Assembly (NCBI GenBank): GCA_905221605.1
Contig: CAJNDS010001535.1
Coordinates: 348,368-412,367 of the forward strand
DNA from: Symbiodinium natans
Taxonomy: Eukaryota > Sar > Dinophyceae > Suessiales > Symbiodiniaceae
Direction of reading: 5' to 3'
DNA: 64,000 nucleotides
Positions 9,182-18,802 of this stretch are shown piece by piece. The position numbers were made by a program, and so were the translations under genes. Every line of letters starts with the position of its first letter. The first letter of the stretch is position 1. The notes under the pieces are model-generated. The model did not search any database. It was not told the DNA's origin and was given only the letters and a program-made list of their open reading frames with translations.

Positions 9182-12100
9182 ATGGACATGATGCGGCGTC
9201 GCTCTGAGCCTGGACTGTCGCCAACGGCCAATGAAGCCGAAGGAAATCGTGGTGATGGGGGTGAAGATCGACAACAAATGGTACAAGCACTGACAGATGG
9301 TAGGGAGGTTGCAATGATACAACCAACGCCTCAGGTGGAAAACGAAGTGGTTCCGGTTCAAGCAGCAAATCCTTTCTGGAGCGAGCGGGCTCAAGAAGAA
9401 ATGAGACTTAGGCAGTCAAGGCCGGCAAGTCTTCCCGCGAGCGGAGGGGACAGGAGCGGTGAAGGTACGAGAAGACCGCCTTCGCTGCAAGATCTTTTGG
9501 GTCAGGAACCTGCACCTGTTGAGAGACCATCGTCAGGTTTAATGGGACAAATGGAACGAGGTACTATTGGTGGAGTGCAAGCCGACGAGGAACTCATTCC
9601 TGATATTAGTGGTGATATGGCGGTGGTGAAGCGTGCGCTGAAAGAGTTGCTTGTGCAGACAAAGGAGCTGGGGAACAGGTTGCATCGGGTGGAGGAGAAA
9701 AGCTATACCTCTGCTGCATCTGGGTCAGCTTCAAGGGCACGGAGCTCTGGAGTGGTGGACGCAAACACGGCATATCCTCTAGGAATGACTCCAGAGAAGC
9801 AGTACCTGCCAGGACAAGTTTTCTACACGGATGGTATGGGTGGTTTTTGGACTGTGTTGCCTGATGGGACATGGCTGCCTATTGAGGGCTACGACCTGCC
9901 AAAGGGTTGTGATCTTCAATCCTTGCCTGGGTCCAGGAAGGGGGATGTTCAAGTGGAGGATGAAAAAGAAGTGCCAATGATGCATGTAGCTGAAGGGAAG
10001 AAACCCTCCAGATTGCCTCCATTGAATTACCCCACGGGAGGTCCTGCAAGTGGTGGATATGCAAGTGGACCACCTGGTTTAACACATGTTCCGATTACTT
10101 CCATGCCATCAGGTGTTGATGGTTCTGTCGCACCTGCGGGGAACCAGCCCGGTTTTGTTTCAGCTCGGGAAACTGCAATGCAAGAGAACTCAGCAGGATC
10201 GGGTGGATATACAATGGTGGATGATGTTCCGTATCGGTGGAAAATGGTCGCTGGGAAGTTGGAATTAGAAAAGGTTCCGCTCACAGCTGTTACGCCCGGT
10301 ATAGGACATGGACTACCTCAAGGGCCTGGTGGTAGGGTCAGTTTACCTCCTGGAGCAGTGGTGCCACGCGGTATGCCAATCACTGGTGATAGTTCTGGAA
10401 CCGAACGTCCGGAGGCTCTCGGGAAGCATGTGATGAGCCTTCCAACTTTGGCAGACTACACACCAAGCAATCCGACGGCACTGGGTGATTGGATCGCAAT
10501 GATCGAACCAATGTTGTCTTCGCTGACAGATACAGGAAGAGTGTGGTGGCAATGCGTCTACTCAAAGGCATATCAAGCGTATGCCAAATGGTTGAGTGTT
10601 TCTCCACTGGAAAGGTTGGGCATCAAGGCTGAGCTAGAAGGGCTCAAGGTGGTTCAAACTGTGCATGTTTTGTTGGAGCAGAGAGCGGTGTCTTTGCTGC
10701 TACAGGCGATCCCGGAGAGATTGAAGACCGAGATCGTTTCCACTCGAATGTTGGGGTCGGTGATGATATTTTACAAATTGCTGACGGTCTACCAACCAGG
10801 TGGAGCAAATGAGCGCAGCACAATGTTGAACTTCTTGGTGCAACCATCTTCAGCAACCTCAATTTCAGAGGCTATTAAGGGAGTGCGACAATGGGCGCAA
10901 TGGCGTTCCCGATTAAGGGAGCTGCGAGCATCCGAGCCGGACGCTACCTTGCTTATCAAGGGATTGGATGCTTTATCATCCGCGTTGCTGGCAAAACACC
11001 CTACGGTGCATTTCAGAGTGGCATCCTTTCGGGAGAAATTGGGGGTGGACTACTCGCCGACCTCTGAAACTGCAACACAACTAGCTGAAATGTTACAGGC
11101 AGAGTTTGAACTGCTATTGCATAGTGCTGGTGAACAAGAGGTGAAGCAGGACTCGGACGCCAAGAAAAGGGCCAGGTTAAATAAGGCCCAAAAGGGAACT
11201 GGTGACGAGACAGAGGAGGGTGACAAAGGCAAAGGGAAAGGAAAAAGGTATAGCGGAGATGGTGAACGTCCTTTCTGTTGGATATATGGGAAGACCGATG
11301 CAGGTTGCAAGTTCGGAGCCCGCTGTAAATTCCGCCATGACAAAGACTCCCTTGAGCGAGGAAGATGTTTTGAGTGTGGGGCCGTTGGCCATCTGCAGCC
11401 GCAATGTCCATATAAGGATGGTGCAAGTTCCAATGTGGACTCAAACCCTGAGAGGAGTAGATCTAAAGGGAATTCTCCCAAAGGGGGAAAGGGCGGCAAA
11501 GGTGCGAAATGGGGAAATGCCAAAAAGGCAGAGGTAGCTGAAGGGGGAGATGAGACAGCTAATGCGGGATTGGATAAAGGTTCTGCAAGTCCCTCATCAC
11601 CATCAACACCCAATCAAGTCCTTGCTGAAGCGTTGGAAGTGCTGAAATCTATGAAGCTGTCATCAGCGCAGTCAGCATCAAGCGGGGATCCCAGTGTTCG
11701 AATGTTATGTGGATCTGGATTGTTTCAGCAGGAAAGGAGAGTGGCGTTGGTGGATACGGCTGCTACGCATCTTGTGCGGACGCTTTTTCCATGGGAATGT
11801 TTACCCGACACTACTGTTATGGTGCAAAGCGCGCTTGGTGGTGTGGCAATGAGGATTACAGAGAAAGGGACGTTGATTAGGGAAGACAATGGGCCCCTGA
11901 TTATCCCTCTCTGGTTGATTTTGGAGTTTGGGGCGAACCTCACGGTGATCAATGGGATGTGTCACGTGGGTGCAAAATCTTCGCTGGACCAGCTCTTGTG
12001 GTTTGAACATGGCTGTTTGGTTATGGATTACAAAACAGCTGAAAAAATGGTTTTGCATGCTGAAAGGCAGCGTGCGTCTTGGTCCCATTCTCAATGGAGG

Positions 12101-15100
12101 AATGGAAGGGCGGACTGTGGAGTCGGTTCGTCGGATGCCACGTTGTTGCCGAAGCAGGGAGAAGGCCGAGGAGTATGCGTTCTACATGTGGCCAGGGTTT
12201 CTGACACCAATGAGTGTTCGGGAATGGGCATGTTGGACTCGGGAGCATCACATCCTCTCAGATCACTTCGTCCTGGAGAACAGCTTCCGCAGCAAAAGGT
12301 GTTGGTGTCTTTAGCTGTTGGATCTCGGGAGATGTGTATTACCCCAGGTGGGACCCTGGTAACTCCTGAAATGGTAGATCCACTAGTGCCAATTGGCAAA
12401 GCGAGCGCCTTGGTTGGTCTCAGAGTTCAGTGGCGTGGTGGCAAGTGCACAGCCTCACATCCTGTTCTGGGGGAACTTCGCGTTCGTGATCTGAATGGGT
12501 GCCCTTGTTTGGAAAAGGAGGTGGCGCTTCAGATCATTGATGAAATGGATTGGTGCTCACCAAAGCAAGCTTTGAAGGTGGCACGTATGGTTCAAGGGTG
12601 TCCGAATACGGACAACGAGGTGGCTGTAAAAACGTCGTTGCAAAGCGCAGCGCGGACAGCGTCAGCGAATGAGGAGGAGTTCGTCCAGGCATGCTGGAGA
12701 TTTCTTCGGTGGTATTATGGGGATATACCAGAAAATATGCTGATGGAGCTGTTGCCACGTGGAGATATTGCAGCGTTGCCTTTCAACCGTCATAAAAGGA
12801 AACGGCTGGCACGAGCAAAAAGGGTGGTGGTACACCTATTTTCGGGAAAACAAAAATGGCATTTTCCCAGTCGGGATGTGGAGGTACTGGAGCTGGATTT
12901 GACAAAAGGCGGTGACCTACATAATTCGAGCGTCTGGAAGTATCTTCTGCATCTGGCGGCTGAAGGAAAGGTGGTTGCTGTGGTGGGAGGACCTCCATGC
13001 AGGACAGTGTCAAGGTTGAGAGGTGAAGACGGTGGTCCACCTGTATTACGCCGACGCTGTGGGCCTGAACGGTTGGGGTTAAAAAGTCTTCCTTGGCCAC
13101 ATCAAGAATTAGCTCAAAAGGATGGTGTTTTACTTCTGAAGATGCTTTTCCTATATGACGTGGCGGTGCATTCAAGGTGTGGAACTGCTGAAGTCATCAA
13201 TGGAAGTTCTGTCTTCTTTGGCATGGAAAGCCCTGGGGACCCTGAACTCATAGGGAAAGATTTCTCTCAGAACGGCAAAACGGTCTTGAGTGCTGAGGAT
13301 CTGGTGGATGGTTCTCAGGAAGGGCTCTCAAGTCCTACCTTCTGGAGTTGGCCAGAGGTGAAAAGCTTTTGTGAGCGTTATGGAATGTACGCTGCACACT
13401 TTGATCAAGGAGCGTTGGGACATGCTCTGGTGAAACCTACGACTTTCCTGGTGTCTGATATGGAACTATGGGAATCGTTAGAACAAGTTCGCGTGGTTGT
13501 TCCGTGGTCAGCAACATTCGCTTCTACCCTGGAAGAGCGTATGGGACAATCCTCTATATGGGCGCGATGGGCGTTTGGATTGGTTAAAAGAATACGTCAC
13601 AGGTTGGCACAATGGTTGCATGAGAGCGATGCTGAACGGGCAGCTATGGTGTCAAAAAAGGAAGAACGAGAAGGAACGTTACGGAGGTTGACAGCTGAGG
13701 AGCGTGCCTTCCGTGACCATTGCCTAAGGGGGCATATTCCCTTCAGACGTGATTGTCAAATCTGTGTGTCTGCTGCTGGAAAAGAGCGTCGCCATTTGAG
13801 GCGAAAGCATGGGGATGCTTACACTTTATCATTGGACTTAGCGGGTCCATACAAGTTTTCAAAGGATGCTCACCAGCAGAAGCCACGACACGCTTTTATT
13901 GGTGTGTATCAATTTCCAATGTTGGATCCCAATGTGGGTCGCCCTCCAGAAAAGGAGGAAGATGCGGATGAGGTGGAAGATCAGGTGGTAGATGATGGTG
14001 CTGGTGTTGGAGAATGGTTAGGCGATGCAGTCGCTAACTTCGAGGAGGAAGACTCTGCACCGGTGGAACCTGCGCCAGTTCTGGAGGCAGAGGTGTTGAA
14101 AATTCAAGCTTCTGAAAAATCCTGGAAGGAACTGAAGGACCACTTGACCCAACCGGTTCGTATGATCAACTTCGTTATGGTGGAGCCGATTGTGGACAAA
14201 CAGCAAACAACTGTTTTATCGGCAGTTCAAAGGATGATGGTGCGCTTGCAGAGACATGGGTATCCGGTGTTGAGAATCCACTCAGATCGAGCGGGGGAGT
14301 TTGTCAATGCACGTTTCCGGTCCTTTTGTGAAACTCGTCTGATATATAGGACCACTGGTGATCCTGGAGTCCCGCAAACAAATGGGCGCGCTGAAGCATG
14401 TGTGGGTTTATTCAAACGTGGTGTCAGGTCGCTCTTAAAGGAGGCGCGACTCGGACCGGCGTACTGGGCACTGGCTGCTCGCCATTGGTCAATGTTACGG
14501 TGGCAGAAAGCTGAAAGGGAGTTGGGGTTAAATCCTAAGGCATTGCTTCCCTTTGGTGCTCAGATTCAAGTTAAACGTCGTCCGTGGGAGTTGCTGGGTC
14601 CGGATGGAACAAAGAAAGGTCGGCAATGGGTCGATCGTACGCAGCCTGCACTTCTTTTGGGTCCATGCGATGACCTACCTGGTGGTTATTGGGTGGAAGC
14701 TCAAGGGACTGCAAAAGATCCGGATGAACTGGTGTTATTTCCCTGCACTACGATTTTTTCCAATATAAAGGAACCGCCTGACTTGGAGCTGGAAGGGGTG
14801 GTAGAAGAACAGGAGCCTTCTCCTCCAGAGCATCGTCTCAAGGGGAAAAAACCGGCGCTTCGGTTCGCTGATGAGGAAGGTCCTCCTTTACCTCCGCCTC
14901 GCGATCCTCCAGTTCGTCATCGGTTAAATGAAAAAAGCCCGGCCTCTTCACTGCGTGGTCATGTGGGCTCCTTGCGCTTGCTTCGCAAGCGGGGGGAGAG
15001 TCCGCCCTTAGAAATTTTCGAGGATGACATGCAGGGTCTGGGGGAGCTGGAAGAAAATGCAGATGTCGAGGACAATGTTCCTGGTGATGAGTATTGGCCG

Positions 15101-18100
15101 ACTTGCTGTTCTCCTCATGAAAATGCTTATTTGGTCTGCAAAAGTGAGACTGCTGAGGATGGAACACAGTTGGAAAAGGAAGAGCAAAAAGCCAAGTCAA
15201 TGTATGAAAGGTCTATGTATGATTACGTGGACTGTGAGGAGCTTTTGGAAGGGATTGTATACCCAAAGAGGGTGAATCGAAGAGGTGGTATCAACAATTG
15301 GTGTACAAGTACGCGAGCTCTGGTGTTGGGCCACTATACTCATGGCGGAGTGTGTGGTATCACAAAAGAGACTCATCGAAGACCATGGCTATGTCGTTAT
15401 TTGGCATCATTCGTGAGGCACCACAATCCTGAAGCCAAATTTTCTGCTCTTCAGATCTCGTGCAATGCTCCGGTGTCATTGCATAGGGATAGTCACAATG
15501 AAAAACATTGCTGCAATTATGTGTGTGGCTTTGGTGACTATAAAGATGGTCAGCTGTGGGTTGAGGACGAAAAGGTTTTAGAGGAAGGAGCTGAAGTGGT
15601 GGAGCAATCTTATGGGAAGAAAGTCCTACCTGGAAAATTGGTCGATATCCACTGGAACTTCATGTCGTTCTTTCCGAGAAAACTGCATGGTCCTATGCCT
15701 TGGAAAGGGAACAGGGTATCCTTGACAGGGTACACACCTGTTTTTATGGAGCGTTTGAGCTACAAGGATAGGTGCTATCTTCTCCAATGCAAGTTTCCTC
15801 TTCCGGAACCACAAGCTGAAGAAGGTGAAAAAAGGAAATGGTTAAAAATGACGTTGAAAGAGACCTCGCTGGACGACCTTGCAGAGGAAGTCGACTACGC
15901 TGTGTTCGAAGCGCATCAATGGGCTCTAGAGGAGCATTTGAGTATTCGACGCCTAATTGCTGAACAGGAATGTTGCGTTTTGGACGAGTTCCATGGATCG
16001 GCCAATGAGTCGAATGGAGAAAAAGGATCAGAGACTAGAGAATGGCTGGTTAAAGCAAAAAGGGCTGAGGAACAGCTCTCGAAGTTTTTGGTCAAAGCAG
16101 CTCAAGTTCAGCAAATGGTACAAGAAAATACCGCGCTTGAGGCAGCAGAGGAGGTTGAGTTCCTGCAAACAAAAACAATCCCTACACAAGAAGCCATGCA
16201 AGAGCTGGAAAAGTGGAGGGAATCATTGTCGGACGAGGTGACGTCTTTGGTGAAAGAGTTGGAGGTGGTGGAACCAACAACTCAAGAAAAGCTGGACAAA
16301 TTGGCGGAAGAGCCTAATGCACCGGTGATTGAGTACGTTCCCAGTCTGGTGGTGTTTACCCGGAAGCAAGGGACAGGGAGGCGACGTGCCCGTATCTGTG
16401 CATGTGGAAACTTCATTTCGTCAACGGCAGCTACAGAATATGAAGGGCCGAGGTCACTCAGTCGTCACTCGTTGTACGCTCCAGGTTTAGATTCAACTAC
16501 ATTCAGGTGTCAAGTGAGGCACGCAGCATATATGGTGTGGATCATCGCTGGCTTAGACATTTCCAAAGCTTTTCTGACGGCGCCGATGAATAGGGCGCAA
16601 AGAGAAGGGCGTTTGGTGGTGGTGCAGCCCCCAAGGGCGGCGGTGAAATTGGGTCTTTGCACAAAAGAGGAGCGGTGGATTGTGAGGAAGGCCTTGTACG
16701 GTTTGGCCGAAAGTCCTGCAGCATGGGTGGAGTGGCGAGACCAACGTCTTCAAGGTATGTCTTGGGTGTCGAAGGATGGACAAGCAATGAGCTTTCAGAG
16801 GTCCAATGCAGACCCAAGTCTGTTCCTTATTATGGCACAAGAAAAGCCGGAAGGTGCAAGCAAGTTGGTAGGGACAATGGGTCTTTACGTGGATGATTTT
16901 TTGATGGCTGGGACTATGACAGTGCTCCGGGAGGCCTTGGAACAGATTAGGAAGGAGTGGAAAACTTCTGAACCCGAGTTCTGTGGTCCAGGCTGCGGTG
17001 ATGGATTCCTGAAGTTTTTGGGTGTCCAAATCTGGTATCGAAATGGCAGCTTCTTTCTCAACCAGGAGGACTTTGTGAGAGATTTGCTGAACCGACGAGG
17101 GTATCAGATCGATGAAACTGGAAAAGGGAGTAACCTGCCAATGGTGAAAGAAACTCCAGGTGAAGAAGAGGAGGTGGATATTCCTTCCTTGCGAGCGGCT
17201 CAAGGTGCCGTAGGGGAGTTCCTCTGGGTGGCAATCAAAACTCGACCTGATTTGGCGTTCTGCACGAGCCAGTTGTCTTTGTGGACATCCCGAAGGCCAC
17301 GATTTGTGGTTAAAAAGGCTGAGGAAGTTTTCCGATACCTTGCTGCAACTCCAACGTTAGGCTTGACGTTCGGAGCAATCGCAACATGCGAAAAAGAAAG
17401 AAATGAGGTGTTGCGTTATGGACGAGGCGTTAAGGTGGTGGAGTCCTACGCGGATGCCAGCTTTGCAGCAGGTGAAAACGAAAAGAGCCACTCAGGAGCG
17501 GTGGTGGTGTGGGGTGACTGTCCTGTAATGTGGGCAACACAAAGACAATCAACGGTGGCTTTAAGTACAGCTGAAGCTGAATTACATGCGTCCATAGAGG
17601 GAGCAACGATGATTCAGTCGTGCACCCCTATAATTGCCGCTTTGGTTGGAACAGGTGAAGAATCGCTGCAAAAAGTGCTGTATACAGATTCGGTTTCAAC
17701 GTGCTCGATCATTCAATATCCTGCTGGAAGCTGGAGGACAAGACACCTGAGAATTCGAGCAGCCGGTGTCAGGTCTCTGGTGGACCGTGGTTATATGGTG
17801 ATAGCGCATCTTCGCGGTGAGTATATGATCGCTGACCTGTTGACTAAGTTGATGAGTGGACAGGTGTACGCAAAGCAAAAGGCACTTTGGGGTCTCCGAC
17901 TGTTGGTACAAGGGACTGACTTGAAAAAAGCCTCGCTTGCAATGGCGGTCATGATGGTGGCTGCATCTCTGCAAGGGATGGCAACTGGTGGCGAAGAAGT
18001 GTCCACGGCTGGATTCTTTTGCTCAGAAGAAGGGGTGTGCAAGGTCGCCAACACGTCTACGGTGATGGTTCTGGCTCAAGGTATTGAAATGGTTGTCAAC

Positions 18101-18289
18101 AATTCAGACCTTGTTGCGTATTTGGTGGCAGCAATTATACTCTGGGAACTGGCATGGTGCCTCTTTCGACGGCTGTATAAATGGCTGTGGGTCAAGAAAG
18201 CGGTGGTTATTCCTGCGAGTGCCACTTTGTATACAACAGTGGGTGGGAACTGTATGCACGCAAGCAGTGACTGTGATGTTCTGCGATAG
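9182..18289 (+). CDS. copia Gag-Pol polyprotein with MTase-like and dioxygenase-like domains, 3,035 aa
   Basis: The first ATG (9182, context gccATGg) is preferred over an upstream in-frame TTG at 9152. Domain order, by residue: Gag helical region around 436; CCCH zinc finger about 699-719; CCHC knuckle 729-742; two protease-like repeats with VDTAATH (D858) and LDSGASH (D1019); methyltransferase-like domain with HLFSG (about 1218), GGPPCRTVS (C1273) and MESP (E1349); integrase HHCC (H1513, H1518, C1525, C1528) and catalytic D1552, D1702, E1738 (D-x35-E); 2OG-Fe(II) dioxygenase-like HRD (H2101, D2103), H2169, R2178; copia RT with LDISKAF (D2459), ALYGL and YVDD (D2571-D2572); RNase H D2758, E2798/E2800, D2836, D2885; and a C-terminal hydrophobic segment about 2977-2997. 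No frameshift separates gag and pol. The catalytic residues of integrase, RT and RNase H are present. About 90 acidic extra residues lie between the first two integrase aspartates. The protein is predicted to make a VLP and integrate cDNA; the roles of the extra domains are inferred. Confidence 0.93.
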   Translation: MDMMRRRSEPGLSPTANEAEGNRGDGGEDRQQMVQALTDGREVAMIQPTPQVENEVVPVQAANPFWSERAQEEMRLRQSRPASLPASGGDRSGEGTRRPPSLQDLLGQEPAPVERPSSGLMGQMERGTIGGVQADEELIPDISGDMAVVKRALKELLVQTKELGNRLHRVEEKSYTSAASGSASRARSSGVVDANTAYPLGMTPEKQYLPGQVFYTDGMGGFWTVLPDGTWLPIEGYDLPKGCDLQSLPGSRKGDVQVEDEKEVPMMHVAEGKKPSRLPPLNYPTGGPASGGYASGPPGLTHVPITSMPSGVDGSVAPAGNQPGFVSARETAMQENSAGSGGYTMVDDVPYRWKMVAGKLELEKVPLTAVTPGIGHGLPQGPGGRVSLPPGAVVPRGMPITGDSSGTERPEALGKHVMSLPTLADYTPSNPTALGDWIAMIEPMLSSLTDTGRVWWQCVYSKAYQAYAKWLSVSPLERLGIKAELEGLKVVQTVHVLLEQRAVSLLLQAIPERLKTEIVSTRMLGSVMIFYKLLTVYQPGGANERSTMLNFLVQPSSATSISEAIKGVRQWAQWRSRLRELRASEPDATLLIKGLDALSSALLAKHPTVHFRVASFREKLGVDYSPTSETATQLAEMLQAEFELLLHSAGEQEVKQDSDAKKRARLNKAQKGTGDETEEGDKGKGKGKRYSGDGERPFCWIYGKTDAGCKFGARCKFRHDKDSLERGRCFECGAVGHLQPQCPYKDGASSNVDSNPERSRSKGNSPKGGKGGKGAKWGNAKKAEVAEGGDETANAGLDKGSASPSSPSTPNQVLAEALEVLKSMKLSSAQSASSGDPSVRMLCGSGLFQQERRVALVDTAATHLVRTLFPWECLPDTTVMVQSALGGVAMRITEKGTLIREDNGPLIIPLWLILEFGANLTVINGMCHVGAKSSLDQLLWFEHGCLVMDYKTAEKMVLHAERQRASWSHSQWRNGRADCGVGSSDATLLPKQGEGRGVCVLHVARVSDTNECSGMGMLDSGASHPLRSLRPGEQLPQQKVLVSLAVGSREMCITPGGTLVTPEMVDPLVPIGKASALVGLRVQWRGGKCTASHPVLGELRVRDLNGCPCLEKEVALQIIDEMDWCSPKQALKVARMVQGCPNTDNEVAVKTSLQSAARTASANEEEFVQACWRFLRWYYGDIPENMLMELLPRGDIAALPFNRHKRKRLARAKRVVVHLFSGKQKWHFPSRDVEVLELDLTKGGDLHNSSVWKYLLHLAAEGKVVAVVGGPPCRTVSRLRGEDGGPPVLRRRCGPERLGLKSLPWPHQELAQKDGVLLLKMLFLYDVAVHSRCGTAEVINGSSVFFGMESPGDPELIGKDFSQNGKTVLSAEDLVDGSQEGLSSPTFWSWPEVKSFCERYGMYAAHFDQGALGHALVKPTTFLVSDMELWESLEQVRVVVPWSATFASTLEERMGQSSIWARWAFGLVKRIRHRLAQWLHESDAERAAMVSKKEEREGTLRRLTAEERAFRDHCLRGHIPFRRDCQICVSAAGKERRHLRRKHGDAYTLSLDLAGPYKFSKDAHQQKPRHAFIGVYQFPMLDPNVGRPPEKEEDADEVEDQVVDDGAGVGEWLGDAVANFEEEDSAPVEPAPVLEAEVLKIQASEKSWKELKDHLTQPVRMINFVMVEPIVDKQQTTVLSAVQRMMVRLQRHGYPVLRIHSDRAGEFVNARFRSFCETRLIYRTTGDPGVPQTNGRAEACVGLFKRGVRSLLKEARLGPAYWALAARHWSMLRWQKAERELGLNPKALLPFGAQIQVKRRPWELLGPDGTKKGRQWVDRTQPALLLGPCDDLPGGYWVEAQGTAKDPDELVLFPCTTIFSNIKEPPDLELEGVVEEQEPSPPEHRLKGKKPALRFADEEGPPLPPPRDPPVRHRLNEKSPASSLRGHVGSLRLLRKRGESPPLEIFEDDMQGLGELEENADVEDNVPGDEYWPTCCSPHENAYLVCKSETAEDGTQLEKEEQKAKSMYERSMYDYVDCEELLEGIVYPKRVNRRGGINNWCTSTRALVLGHYTHGGVCGITKETHRRPWLCRYLASFVRHHNPEAKFSALQISCNAPVSLHRDSHNEKHCCNYVCGFGDYKDGQLWVEDEKVLEEGAEVVEQSYGKKVLPGKLVDIHWNFMSFFPRKLHGPMPWKGNRVSLTGYTPVFMERLSYKDRCYLLQCKFPLPEPQAEEGEKRKWLKMTLKETSLDDLAEEVDYAVFEAHQWALEEHLSIRRLIAEQECCVLDEFHGSANESNGEKGSETREWLVKAKRAEEQLSKFLVKAAQVQQMVQENTALEAAEEVEFLQTKTIPTQEAMQELEKWRESLSDEVTSLVKELEVVEPTTQEKLDKLAEEPNAPVIEYVPSLVVFTRKQGTGRRRARICACGNFISSTAATEYEGPRSLSRHSLYAPGLDSTTFRCQVRHAAYMVWIIAGLDISKAFLTAPMNRAQREGRLVVVQPPRAAVKLGLCTKEERWIVRKALYGLAESPAAWVEWRDQRLQGMSWVSKDGQAMSFQRSNADPSLFLIMAQEKPEGASKLVGTMGLYVDDFLMAGTMTVLREALEQIRKEWKTSEPEFCGPGCGDGFLKFLGVQIWYRNGSFFLNQEDFVRDLLNRRGYQIDETGKGSNLPMVKETPGEEEEVDIPSLRAAQGAVGEFLWVAIKTRPDLAFCTSQLSLWTSRRPRFVVKKAEEVFRYLAATPTLGLTFGAIATCEKERNEVLRYGRGVKVVESYADASFAAGENEKSHSGAVVVWGDCPVMWATQRQSTVALSTAEAELHASIEGATMIQSCTPIIAALVGTGEESLQKVLYTDSVSTCSIIQYPAGSWRTRHLRIRAAGVRSLVDRGYMVIAHLRGEYMIADLLTKLMSGQVYAKQKALWGLRLLVQGTDLKKASLAMAVMMVAASLQGMATGGEEVSTAGFFCSEEGVCKVANTSTVMVLAQGIEMVVNNSDLVAYLVAAIILWELAWCLFRRLYKWLWVKKAVVIPASATLYTTVGGNCMHASSDCDVLR
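11741..12540 (+). other. tandem aspartic-protease-like repeats in the polyprotein
   Basis: Two segments align. The first has D858 in VDTAATHLVRTLFPWECLP and the second D1019 in LDSGASHPLRSLRPGEQLP. Both continue with a similar strand pattern (RITEKGTLI versus CITPGGTLV) and a later hydrophobic stretch. The first has DTA in place of DSG/DTG. Retroviral-type proteases normally dimerise from one domain, so this duplication could give a single-chain two-lobed enzyme with one degenerate lobe. Confidence 0.6.
12815..13460 (+). other. cytosine-5 DNA methyltransferase-like domain in the polyprotein
   Basis: The motif I-like element is VVVHLFSG (DLFAG in DNMTs), followed by an acidic strand end LELDL. 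Motif IV is GGPPCRTVS, with the catalytic PC dipeptide at C1273. The motif VI-like element is FGMESPGDP, and the motif VIII-like element DQGALGHALVKPTTF resembles the KPT element of phage-like C5 enzymes. A target-recognition domain is not obvious and the IV-VI spacing (76 residues) is longer than usual. Activity is uncertain, but the nucleophile is retained. Confidence 0.65.
15280..15760 (+). other. 2OG-Fe(II) dioxygenase-like (TET/JBP-type) domain in the polyprotein
   Basis: SLHRDSHN supplies H-x-D (H2101, D2103). It is followed by NYVCGFGDYKDGQLWVED, a strand pair typical of transposon-linked TET/JBP-like enzymes. KLHGPMPWKGNRVSLTGYT supplies the distal iron ligand H2169 and the 2-oxoglutarate-binding R2178. 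All key ligands are present, so an active oxygenase is plausible. The substrate (methylcytosine, thymine or other) is unknown. Confidence 0.7.
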
Positions 18290-18573
18290 TCACTGCCCAG
18301 GGCTAAGACGCTTTGTAAGCATTGCCTCAAGGATGGCTGGGTGGTGAATGCTGAGTTCCTTGGTGAGGAACGGGCCGCTGGAACGTGAATTTTCCAAGTG
18401 CGAGGTGAAGAAATCCTCAATGGTAAAGGATTCAGCCAATGAGCTGAAGGTTCGTCCTGGATGACGTTAAACCATAATGTGCATTTCAAGCAGCTGGCTG
18501 CTGCCTAAATGGCGGTTTTTGGCCAAAGATCTGCACCTCCAATGTGTCCTAGGAAATCCTAGGACAGGGGGAG
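18290..18573 (+). other. 3' untranslated region and polypurine tract of the copia element
   Basis: About 280 bp without coding signal, ending in a purine-rich run AGGACAGGGGGAG (18561-18573) that abuts the 3' LTR and is the likely plus-strand primer. Confidence 0.6.
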
Positions 18574-18802
18574 TGCGGAGCTGCAATTGGTATTGTAGAA
18601 AGGAGTTGGTATTGGAAGTTGAAGGGTCAATGAACCCGGTAATCTTTGGCTCAAGCCATGACCAAAGCGGTCAAAGGTTTCGTAAAAAGTGTGCCCTTGG
18701 TTTGGGGTCTTGCTGTTCGGTTGTTGGTTGTTCCAGGGGTAATAAGGGCTTCTGTTGGGGTTGACTGTCTTGTTCCCTGTCCTCCTTCGGTTGCCCCCCG
18801 TA
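18574..18802 (+). repeat. 3' LTR
   Basis: 229 bp, no differences from 8891-9119 seen on direct reading. It is followed by CCCTA, the right target-duplication copy, and by the resumed CCCTAAA array. Confidence 0.93.

Larger units (their letters stand above)
8891..18802 (+). mobile_element. complete Ty1/copia LTR retrotransposon with extra methylation-related domains
   Basis: A 9.9-kb element. It has two 229-bp LTRs with no mismatch seen by eye, a primer-binding site starting one base after the 5' LTR, one uninterrupted 3,035-aa ORF in copia order (gag, protease, integrase, RT, RNase H), a purine-rich tract before the 3' LTR and a 5-bp target duplication. Identical LTRs and an intact ORF mean a recent insertion, probably still competent for transposition. 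Between protease and integrase there is a cytosine methyltransferase-like domain, and between integrase and RT a 2OG-Fe(II) dioxygenase-like domain. DNMT-bearing copia elements have been reported from Symbiodiniaceae; the combination with a dioxygenase is what deserves attention. Confidence 0.95.

Noticed and set aside
9122-17203. Minus-strand ORFs opposite the copia gene (up to 216 aa)
   Set aside because: They are antisense shadows of the polyprotein with no motifs.
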